DNA from: Methanosarcinales archaeon
Lineage (GTDB): Archaea; Halobacteriota; Methanosarcinia; Methanosarcinales; Methanogasteraceae
NCBI GenBank assembly: GCA_003661105.1
Contig: QMVM01000025.1
Coordinates: 1 to 13,817, forward strand
Direction: 5' to 3'
DNA length: 13,817 bases
Shown piece by piece: positions 7,632-13,570 of this stretch. Both the position numbers and the translations under genes were made by a program. Numbering within the stretch: the stretch's first letter is position 1; each line of letters begins with the position of its first letter. The notes beneath the pieces are model-generated. The model had not been told where the DNA came from and searched no databases. It saw only the letters and a program-made list of their open reading frames with translations.

Positions 7632-8419
7632 ATGTAGAGGTTGTTGAACTGGATGACCGCAAAGCAAAGTTCGTGCTTTCCGGTGTGACTCATGCGTTTG
7701 CAAACAGTCTGAGGCGCGGCATGCTCGCAGAGATTCCGACACTTGCAATCGATTATGTGAACATCTATGACAACACGTCGGTGCTCTTCGATGAACAACT
7801 CGCACTCCGTCTTGGATTGATTCCGCTTGCAACGGACCTTGATTCTTATGTGCTCCCCGCTGACTGCGGGTGCGGCGGAGAAGGTTGTCCTCAATGTCAG
7901 GTTTCGCTTACGCTGTCTGTAGAAGGTCCGAAGATGGCATATTCTACAGAACTGGTCTCTGCCGACCCATCGGTCATGCCGGCAGAGGTGGTTCCGATCG
8001 TCAAACTGGCGGAAGGGCAGAAGATCTCGCTCGAAGCGGTTGCACGGCTCGGCATAGGGCACGACCATGCGAAATGGCAGGCAGGGATTGCGTGTGGATA
8101 CAAGAACGTGCCACGCATTACCGTATTAGAGGAGTGCGATGCCTGTGGGATGTGTGTGGATGTATGTCCACGCGGCGTGCTTGTGATCGCGGATGAAACT
8201 GTGAAAGCGGTTGATGAACGTGCATGTTCACTTTGCAGATTATGCGAAAGCGTCTGCGAACTTGACTGTATCAAGGTTGAGACATATCCGGATTCAGTTA
8301 TATTTACAGCTGAGAGTGATGGTTCGATGCCGATCACCGAACTGATTATAAGGTCTGCTGATAACATCAAAGAGAGGGCAACGGCACTGGATGAATACCT
8401 CGGCATCATCGATGCCTGA
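7628..8419 (+). CDS. rpoD: DNA-directed RNA polymerase subunit D (Rpo3) with ferredoxin-like domain
   Basis: Alpha-like assembly subunit of archaeal RNA polymerase, partner of subunit L, 263 residues. The N-terminal dimerisation part contains ANSLRRGMLAEIPTLAIDYV, LRLGLIPL and a small Cys cluster (Cys80, 82, 87, 90). The C-terminal half carries a ferredoxin-like insert with two full CxxCxxCxxxC motifs, at Cys170/173/176/180 and Cys200/203/206/210, each able to help hold a [4Fe-4S] cluster. Such inserts occur in many methanogens and are thought to stabilise the D/L assembly, perhaps in response to oxygen. ATG at 7628 overlaps the rpl19e stop by 4 bases, so it is coupled to a ribosomal operon. 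The gene usually lies after rps13-rps4-rps11, which are not present. Confidence 0.96.
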   Translation: MNVEVVELDDRKAKFVLSGVTHAFANSLRRGMLAEIPTLAIDYVNIYDNTSVLFDEQLALRLGLIPLATDLDSYVLPADCGCGGEGCPQCQVSLTLSVEGPKMAYSTELVSADPSVMPAEVVPIVKLAEGQKISLEAVARLGIGHDHAKWQAGIACGYKNVPRITVLEECDACGMCVDVCPRGVLVIADETVKAVDERACSLCRLCESVCELDCIKVETYPDSVIFTAESDGSMPITELIIRSADNIKERATALDEYLGIIDA

Positions 8420-8429
8420 TCCATAATGT

Positions 8430-8514
8430 GCGGGGGTTGCCCAGCCAGGTCAAAGGCGCAGGGTTGAGGGCCCTGTCTCGCAGGAGTTCGTGGGTTCGAA
8501 TCCCACCCCCCGCA
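8430..8514 (+). tRNA. tRNA-Leu (anticodon GAG)
   Basis: An 85-base class II tRNA folds cleanly. The acceptor stem is GCGGGGG (8430-8436) with CCCCCGC and discriminator A8514; the D-arm is GCC...GGC; the anticodon stem CAGGG/CCCTG encloses loop TTGAGGG with anticodon GAG; the 14-base variable arm has a CTC/GAG stem; the T-arm is GTGGG-TTCGAAT-CCCAC. The long variable arm and GAG anticodon assign leucine, reading CUC and CUU. No CCA is encoded. It lies 10 bases after rpoD on the same strand and is probably co-transcribed. A tRNA-Leu at the junction of rpoD and rpl18e is also known in haloarchaea, so this pair looks ancestral while rpl18e is gone. Confidence 0.95.
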
Positions 8515-8583
8515 TCACGTCAGAATGTTTTGGAGGGTATGGTGCGTACATACATGAGATACTCCAAGTTTGGCAGGCATTAC

Positions 8584-8589
8584 TTTTTT
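8584..8589 (+). terminator. Candidate T-tract terminator after tRNA-Leu
   Basis: Six consecutive T follow the tRNA end by about 70 bases, and a run of seven T lies at 8629-8635. Archaeal RNA polymerase often terminates on such runs without a stem. These are the first T-tracts downstream of the ribosomal operon on the plus strand. Confidence 0.35.
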
Positions 8590-8620
8590 CTAAAGAACAT
8601 GTCCTCTACTTTTATTAAAA

Positions 8621-8679
8621 ATTCCCAATTTTTTTATCGGAAAAACCGTTTGACAGTTTACAAAAATTTAACTGGGAAT
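8621..8679. repeat. Nested imperfect hairpin
   Basis: ATTCCCA (8621-8627) pairs perfectly with TGGGAAT (8673-8679). Inside, a T-rich arm faces an A-rich arm, and CGG-AAAAA-CCG (8638-8648) forms a small inner stem. The nested pairing suggests a real structure or a remnant of a mobile element end. No function can be assigned. Confidence 0.4.
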
Positions 8680-8784
8680 CTATGAAATATTCTGTATTTG
8701 CCTTAAAATCAGTGAATTTATTGGGTCAAAATTCGCGTAAATCATATTTTTCACACCACTTTTCATGCAACCCACTGTACTATC

Positions 8785-8812
8785 AAATTCATCGGACTTT
8801 TTTGATGAATTT
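8785..8812. repeat. Perfect 9-bp hairpin with T-rich loop
   Basis: AAATTCATC (8785-8793) and GATGAATTT (8804-8812) are perfect inverted copies around a 10-base loop, GGACTTTTTT. The T-run lies in the loop rather than after the stem, so it is not a standard intrinsic terminator. Confidence 0.45.
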
Positions 8813-8945
8813 TGGGTAGTGTACCGATCCGAGACAGTTAATAGAAATAAAAGAGTCCGTGTCATGATATCTGCCAGAGGTGATTATACGTACATGCTCA
8901 ATATCATGCGAAGTTTTAAGAAGGATATAACGGTACAAAAGACCG

Positions 8946-9020
8946 GTAATCTGTGTTCATCTGCGTTAATCTGTGGCCGATAATGATTTTTAGCCACAGA
9001 TGTACACGGATTCCACTGAT
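8946..9020. repeat. Inverted repeat with 10-base internal periodicity (dispersed intergenic repeat type)
   Basis: The left arm has three near-copies of a 10-base unit of the form AATCTGTGTT / CATCTGCGTT / AATCTGTGGC (8948-8977). The right arm (8993-9020) carries units in the opposite orientation. ATCTGTGGC (8969-8977) and GCCACAGAT (8993-9001) pair perfectly around a 15-base loop. From memory, very similar ATCTGTG/ATCTGCG strings occur in intergenic DNA of many unrelated bacteria and archaea and often create spurious short predicted proteins. This copy does so too: a frame over it ends NLCSSALICGR. Confidence 0.6.
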
Positions 9021-9282
9021 TTCGTCAATCTACTCGTTTCCATGTCCCCTTCCAATTTAGTATCCACTCCAAAAAGGAGGGTAAGAGGTATACAGACTTC
9101 AATTTACCTAAATCTTGTGTTATGATCTGCTTTGATTTCTAAAGATCATCTGTTATCGATTTAGTAGCATTTTATTACACTTTTAAAATTCAAATTAATA
9201 CTCATTACATGATTTAAAATATCATTTGAATAAATCCGTAACAACACGTTGTTGATTTGTATATAACACTCCCATTTACCCT

Positions 9283-10566
9283 CTAATTTGGAGGGGATAC
9301 CCTTTTTACTCCCATTTCTTTCAATGACTCTTCCATGTTGAAAATCTCGTCCATGTTTTCGGCTAATAGTATAACGGCAAAATCGCCGGACAACGGCAAT
9401 GTATCGCAGCTAAAAGGAAATACGGAATTTAATTTTTTCCCGTCATAAAGTACTGGTTTAATACGTTTCGCAAGCTCAATAAATGAACATGCGGATGTCT
9501 TGATTTTTATAAATTTCCAGTATGGAATGGGGGAAATCAATTCTTCAATGTTATCTACGATCATACTCACATAAGAGGAGCCGTTAAAACGAGCATTATT
9601 TTCAACTGGAAATATACCATCATCCGATACAATATAGTCGATACCGACTACACCCCGATATCCGGATTCAGCCATATTGTTTACAATTTTTACAGATGTT
9701 TTTGTAATGTAATTTAAAATATCCGGTGAAGTTTTTGCTCCTTTGAGAGTACCAATGTGTACCATACCTCTTTCGCATATCTGATCCCGTATACCAAGAG
9801 AGCCTATATTTCCATCTCTGCTAATTACCCACTGATCATTCGGAGAAGACAAGACGTCCAGAAAAGGCTCAATGATGATATATTTTTCGCCGCTAATTGC
9901 AATTTCTTGATATATTTCAGAAATATTATTGCCCTGGGTCCTATATAACGACATACCGGCTTCACCCAAAGTACCGCGAATAATAACAGTCTTACAGGTT
10001 GCAAGATAGCCGCTAATAATATTTTTCATAGCTATACAATTTTTATTTTTTTCAGGATGCATTTCAAATAAAGTGCCTTCAACAACAGACACGTCCAATT
10101 GTCGACATACGGTCTTAAAAGAGGACTTGTCATTATATTTTAGTGTTGCAGTTTCAGGTGCTCCGAAAAGATCCGCGCCAAGAGCTTTTGCAGCTTCAGT
10201 TTCCATGCGCCCTGAAAACCATGGCACATACACAGGTTTTTTCCCGAGCTTCCGGATAATATTTTTAACAGGTTCGGGATTATTAATGATAAGCTCCGAG
10301 AGAGTAATATCTCGTAACTGGGCATTATATTCAACAACATAATCTGATCCAAGACCATGAGAGCGCAGCCATGTATGGTATGCGTGATCCAGCTTTCCGC
10401 GTAGAACTACCAGTTCATCCCCGCGTGCTACCGGAAGCGCTCTGTCACATTTTGAATTAACAGATGCATCACGGCACGGGAACTGTGAAAAATTATCGGC
10501 CCCGTAAATAATTAACTCATTGTCATTGTTTGAGATACATTTCCTGAGTGACTGGTAGCCATACAT
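9283..10566 (-). CDS. Pre-ATP-grasp/ATP-grasp domain ligase (PGM1-like)
   Basis: Predicted carboxylate-amine (or thiol) ligase that forms an acyl-phosphate with ATP, 427 residues. Residues 1-125 resemble the pre-ATP-grasp domain (ALPVARGDELVVLRGKLD). The ATP-grasp core follows: Lys147 in KYNDKSSFK, the glycine-rich loop VIIRGTLGEAGMSLYR (195-209) with Arg197 where Lys is common, the hinge IIIEPFL with Glu233, Asp310 in GVVGIDYIV, and the metal site VENNARFNG with Glu322 and Asn324. About 75 C-terminal residues are unassigned. This arrangement is closest to PGM1-type peptide ligases; a function outside peptide synthesis is possible. The ATG at 10566 follows GAGGGG by 9 bases. It is the last gene of the cassette, 40 bases after the CDP-alcohol transferase. 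It is visibly A+T-rich compared with the ribosomal genes, suggesting transfer. Confidence 0.8.
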   Translation of the reverse strand: MYGYQSLRKCISNNDNELIIYGADNFSQFPCRDASVNSKCDRALPVARGDELVVLRGKLDHAYHTWLRSHGLGSDYVVEYNAQLRDITLSELIINNPEPVKNIIRKLGKKPVYVPWFSGRMETEAAKALGADLFGAPETATLKYNDKSSFKTVCRQLDVSVVEGTLFEMHPEKNKNCIAMKNIISGYLATCKTVIIRGTLGEAGMSLYRTQGNNISEIYQEIAISGEKYIIIEPFLDVLSSPNDQWVISRDGNIGSLGIRDQICERGMVHIGTLKGAKTSPDILNYITKTSVKIVNNMAESGYRGVVGIDYIVSDDGIFPVENNARFNGSSYVSMIVDNIEELISPIPYWKFIKIKTSACSFIELAKRIKPVLYDGKKLNSVFPFSCDTLPLSGDFAVILLAENMDEIFNMEESLKEMGVKRVSPPN

Positions 10567-10606
10567 ATATTGTGTCCCCTCTTTCCAGTTAATAATTGCT
10601 TAAATT

Positions 10607-11263
10607 TTATTGATATTTACTCCACAATATCCAGCTATAACTGACTGTCAATCCCAGAACATAAACCAAGAGGACATAAAACCACCTTCCGGTAAACTTT
10701 GGAGTTCGTACTGGTGCTAAATTAAAGACTGCTAAAAACATCAGCATTGCATATATAATGACTGAAAAAATCGGCTGGCTGAAAAAACCGTTAAACAAAA
10801 AGACAAAAGCAAGAATGATGACATTGTTGTCAAGTGCCAATCCCATGTAGGTCGAATCATCAATCATGCCGAATACATTGAAATAACTCAACCGTATTGC
10901 GCTGGTAGCGACAATCGCGAACGCTCCGGGCAGGAACCATGGATTGAATTCTCCATAGCTCAAGAGAAAAACAGCGGGGCAAATCCCAAAACTTACAATA
11001 TCTATCAACGAATCAAGCTGTCCTCCGAAAGCTCGATATTCATCTGTCCGTCCCTTCATCCGGCGGGCAATGATTCCGTCTCCCCAGTCTAAAAAAACAG
11101 CCCAGATCATTCCGATTATCGCAACCGGGAAATTCCCTAATATGGCATAGTAGATACTAAAGACTGCACACAGCAGCCCTGCAAGTGAACAGATATTTGG
11201 AAGGTCTCGGGCGAAAGTGATCATTCCAGTCTGATGCGATTGTGGACGTTCTGAATCGTTCAT
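10607..11263 (-). CDS. CDP-alcohol phosphatidyltransferase, phosphatidylserine-synthase-like
   Basis: Integral membrane enzyme that transfers a phospho-alcohol moiety from a CDP- (or CMP-) activated substrate to an alcohol, releasing CMP. It has 218 residues and about six hydrophobic helices. The catalytic CDP-alcohol signature is complete: Asp59-WG-Asp62-Gly63-II-Ala66-Arg67 ... Gly80-x3-Asp84-x3-Asp88. The spacer between Arg67 and Gly80 is 12 residues, about four longer than the usual motif. The continuation LDSLIDIVSFGICPA resembles phosphatidylserine synthases. The ATG at 11263 overlaps the aminotransferase stop by one base (TGATG), implying coupled translation. Given the nucleotidyltransferase upstream, the likely donor is a CDP- or CMP-linked amino-alcohol rather than a CDP-lipid, but CDP-archaeol with serine or inositol phosphate as acceptor is a fair alternative. 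Confidence 0.88.
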   Translation of the reverse strand: MNDSERPQSHQTGMITFARDLPNICSLAGLLCAVFSIYYAILGNFPVAIIGMIWAVFLDWGDGIIARRMKGRTDEYRAFGGQLDSLIDIVSFGICPAVFLLSYGEFNPWFLPGAFAIVATSAIRLSYFNVFGMIDDSTYMGLALDNNVIILAFVFLFNGFFSQPIFSVIIYAMLMFLAVFNLAPVRTPKFTGRWFYVLLVYVLGLTVSYSWILWSKYQ

Positions 11264-12381
11264 CAGGATACTTCCACTCTATTTGAATCAATGATATCTG
11301 CCAATGCTTCAACTAATTTGCAATTTTCTGCTTCCGTACGGCTGGCAATACGAATATAACGGTTAGAATCAGGCAGAGTTTTATCCTGGAGGTGTTTTAT
11401 GTACATGTTATGCTTAATAAACAATCTCCGCGTGACTTCAGGGCCACTTTCTGCGTAATCCGGGAGGCGGCAGAATACAAAGTTTGCATCGGGTGTGTAA
11501 ACAGTCATTCCCTGAATCGCACACAGGTTTTTATACAGATTATCCCTGTCGAACCGTACCTGTTTACAGCTTTCGACGAACTCCTGTCTGTAATCGGGCA
11601 AAATCCGCAGAAACTCTTCGGAAAATCCGTTAATATTCCATATAGGTACGCCTTTTCTTACAGCTTCAACAAAACCTAAATTTGCAGTTAACATATAACC
11701 GATCCTGAGACCGCAGATGCCGTAGGCTTTGCTCATGCTTTTAAGGATTACCATATTCGGATAACGTTTTATTTCATGTTCCAGAGTTGTTTGATCCGGA
11801 TTAGGTGCAAAATCCATGAAGGATTCATCGACGATCAACATGCAGTCATGATTTGCAAGTTTTTGTGTAAGATCTATTAGATCGGACTTAGGAACCAGCA
11901 TAGATGTTGGATTATTAGGTGATACCACAACCGCAATATCTGCTTTAACCTTGATCACTTCAGCAGCAAACTTATCTACATCCAATTGAAAAGATGGGTA
12001 GTCAAGGGGAAATTCTACTACCTGTCCCGCCGGCGCAGCATTCGCATATTCATTAAAAGAGGGCACTGGAACGATCAATTTTCGGGATATACTGCCGGAT
12101 ATAATTTTGATAAGTTCGGCTGCACCGTTTCCTACGACTATTCGTTCAGCAGGCTGATGGATCAAAGTACCTATAAGACCAGCAAGATCATCCTGTGCAA
12201 CCGGATAGTTGAGGACGATGTCATGAATTTGATTTTTAAAGATTGTAAAAACTTCCTCTGGCGGGAAATATAGATTGTAAAGATAAGCGTGATCTATAAA
12301 CCCATGATGATGGTAACCACCATGCTGTCCGGCAATGAATTCATATTTTTCAGATTGGGTCTCATAATTATGTTGTGCCAT
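11263..12381 (-). CDS. PLP-dependent aminotransferase, class I/II (HisC/CobD-like; PntC aminotransferase half)
   Basis: Fold-type I PLP enzyme of 372 residues. Motifs: VVGNGAAELIK (82-92), SPNNPTS (154-160), LIVDESFMDF (182-191) with Asp185, and LKSMSKAYGICGLRIGY with PLP Lys218. The late RYIRIASRT region supplies a probable carboxylate-binding Arg344. The opening GQHGGYHHHGFIDHAYLYNLYFPPEEV and the phrase PIWNINGFSEEF recall the C-terminal half of bacterial nucleotidyltransferase-aminotransferase fusions, including aminoethylphosphonate-handling PntC, more than true histidinol-phosphate aminotransferases. It could transaminate a phospho- or phosphono-aldehyde, or decarboxylate a phospho-amino acid as CobD does; sequence does not decide. 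The start overlaps the nucleotidyltransferase gene by 14 bases and the stop overlaps the next start. Confidence 0.87.
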   Translation of the reverse strand: MAQHNYETQSEKYEFIAGQHGGYHHHGFIDHAYLYNLYFPPEEVFTIFKNQIHDIVLNYPVAQDDLAGLIGTLIHQPAERIVVGNGAAELIKIISGSISRKLIVPVPSFNEYANAAPAGQVVEFPLDYPSFQLDVDKFAAEVIKVKADIAVVVSPNNPTSMLVPKSDLIDLTQKLANHDCMLIVDESFMDFAPNPDQTTLEHEIKRYPNMVILKSMSKAYGICGLRIGYMLTANLGFVEAVRKGVPIWNINGFSEEFLRILPDYRQEFVESCKQVRFDRDNLYKNLCAIQGMTVYTPDANFVFCRLPDYAESGPEVTRRLFIKHNMYIKHLQDKTLPDSNRYIRIASRTEAENCKLVEALADIIDSNRVEVS

Positions 12382-13342
12382 GTATTACCCCTATGGATTT
12401 GTTTTCTTTAATGTTAGCCTCGCGAATCCGCTTTAGACTTAAAGAGTTTGACTTATGCAATGACCTTAATCCGGAAAGTGAACGAGTGATCGTTCCCCCC
12501 TCAATGCTATTAGCATGTTGAAAAAACGGTTTTGACATCCCCACGGCATGCTGCGTGATATTGGAGGGGATTTTTGTTTCATAGTTATCTGCCAAAAATA
12601 GTTTATCAGCCTCCGCCAGATCCCCAATTGTGTCTATTTCATACCATGGCTTGCCGTCAAAAGATACAACTTCGAGAGAAAGACTGCCATCTGCCACCAT
12701 TTCCGCAAATACAATTTCATAATAGTCGTTCACTCTGCCGGCTGAAATGTACTGGTCCAGCCTTTCTGTAATACTATGCCAGGAAGAGAGCGAAAAACTG
12801 TAAATATTAACAGTCTTGTATCTGATCTCATCAAAAGTCCCGGCAATACCGTTTTGGAATTTCTTAACATGTTGGGATTGATTGACCGTGACCGTGGAAC
12901 CATCCATCCACGGTTGCATGCATGCAACGGCAATTCTGTCAGGATAACGCATGCCATCCAGAAGAGATACATCAAAAACAAGATCGCTTTCAACCAGCAG
13001 AAACGGCTCATTAATAATTTCGCGGGCCATCCAGAGTGAATAGATGTTATTGGTTGTCGCATAAAGAGGGCTGAAAATATAATCGATTTTCATGCCGCCA
13101 GCCCGCGTTCCTAGAAACGCACGAATACATTTTTCCTGATACCCTATGACCACAACAAGACGTTTGAAGCCTTGCTTATTCAAATTGGTGACAAGTCGTT
13201 CAAGTATGGATACCCCATGAACCATTGTGAGGCATTTCGGTGTGTTGTGTGTTAGAGGATACAGACGACTTCCCTTTCCAGCTGCCAATAATAATGCTGT
13301 AGTTACAACTCCATTGTCACGATTGCAGTGGTTAGGATTCAT
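12368..13342 (-). CDS. LicC-like sugar-phosphate/phospho-alcohol nucleotidyltransferase
   Basis: Probable cytidylyltransferase activating a phosphorylated or phosphonate small molecule with CTP, 324 residues, cytosolic. Residues 14-250 form an NTP-transferase domain: LLLAAGKGSRLYPLT (17-31) binds the nucleotide, Lys36 in TPKCL is the catalytic basic residue, TTNNIYSLWMA (96-106) is typical of LicC-like enzymes, Asp120 in ESDLVFD binds magnesium, WMDGSTV follows, and YEIDTIGDLAEAD (234-246) gives the second metal site. The last 75 residues are a Ser/Lys-rich tail with no recognised domain. The ATG at 13342 leaves about 13 residues before the domain; a nearby GTG (residue 12) could also start it. 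First gene of the cassette; it overlaps the aminotransferase gene by 14 bases. Confidence 0.88.
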   Translation of the reverse strand: MNPNHCNRDNGVVTTALLLAAGKGSRLYPLTHNTPKCLTMVHGVSILERLVTNLNKQGFKRLVVVIGYQEKCIRAFLGTRAGGMKIDYIFSPLYATTNNIYSLWMAREIINEPFLLVESDLVFDVSLLDGMRYPDRIAVACMQPWMDGSTVTVNQSQHVKKFQNGIAGTFDEIRYKTVNIYSFSLSSWHSITERLDQYISAGRVNDYYEIVFAEMVADGSLSLEVVSFDGKPWYEIDTIGDLAEADKLFLADNYETKIPSNITQHAVGMSKPFFQHANSIEGGTITRSLSGLRSLHKSNSLSLKRIREANIKENKSIGVIHGTT

Positions 13343-13570
13343 CGTTTCCTTAATCGGCTGTTAAATACTTAAAGACGTTGTACATAACATCAAATAATTC
13401 CGCCTGCGCCGAGATCCCTAGCAGATGCGCGATATTACTGCGAACAGTATAGCAGCCACTGCCGCCCGTTTGCAATAGCGCAAAATCCTTGCCCGATCCG
13501 GGGTTAAATTGTTTATATAGCTAAAACCACCTACGGACCCGTTAGCCTGCTATGCGCGCCTGTTATAGTC
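13343..13570 (-). promoter_or_regulatory. Intergenic promoter region of the four-gene cassette
   Basis: These 228 bases separate the signal peptidase from the cassette. Two TATA candidates serve the minus strand. TATATAAA (13519-13512) is strong and would give a leader of about 145 bases. CTTTAAGTATTTAAC (13373-13359) lies about 27 bases before the ATG at 13342 and would give a leaderless transcript. The first site also reads as a perfect TTTATATA on the plus strand, preceded by A/T-rich BRE-like sequence, but no plus-strand gene follows. Ribosome-binding potential before the ATG is weak (AAGGAAACG). Confidence 0.4.

Larger units (their letters stand above)
8515..9282. other. Gene-free A+T-rich region with hairpins and repeats
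   Basis: About 770 bases between the tRNA and the ATP-grasp gene contain no reading frame with recognisable protein features. It holds T-tracts (8584-8589 and 8629-8635) that could end the ribosomal/tRNA transcript, two hairpins, a dispersed-type repeat near 8946-9020 and a partial inverted repeat pair (9043-9060 with 9283-9299). Short open frames here are not supported. The rest is featureless to my eye. The composition is much richer in A+T than the ribosomal operon, which fits insertion or decay at this boundary. Confidence 0.6.

Noticed and set aside
7485..8068. Long minus-strand frames opposite rpl19e and rpoD
   Set aside because: They are antisense shadows of two certain genes and show no domain of their own.
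8428..8685. Plus-strand open frame over the tRNA and following DNA
   Set aside because: Its first third is the tRNA-Leu sequence and the rest is low-complexity with no family resemblance.
8680..8865. Short minus-strand open frame in the gene-free region
   Set aside because: No recognisable domain, runs through the 9-bp hairpin, and has no convincing ribosome-binding site.
8765..8983. Short plus-strand open frame ending NLCSSALICGR
   Set aside because: Its end is a translation of the dispersed repeat, a common source of spurious proteins, and the start lies over a hairpin.
8515..9282. CRISPR array
   Set aside because: The 10-base units are adjacent and imperfect, without regular spacers, so this is not an array.
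11263..12381. Histidinol-phosphate aminotransferase (hisC) of histidine synthesis
   Set aside because: No other his gene is nearby, and its N-terminal and middle motifs match the aminotransferase half of nucleotidyltransferase fusions better.
9283..13342. Di-myo-inositol-phosphate synthesis locus
   Set aside because: A cytidylyltransferase plus CDP-alcohol transferase fits superficially, but the aminotransferase and ATP-grasp ligase do not belong to that pathway and the nucleotidyltransferase looks like the PntC/LicC type. No inositol-phosphate synthase is present.
8490..13570. Genomic island with attachment-site direct repeats derived from tRNA-Leu
   Set aside because: I looked for a second copy of the tRNA 3' end in the window and saw none; no integrase or transposase gene is present either.
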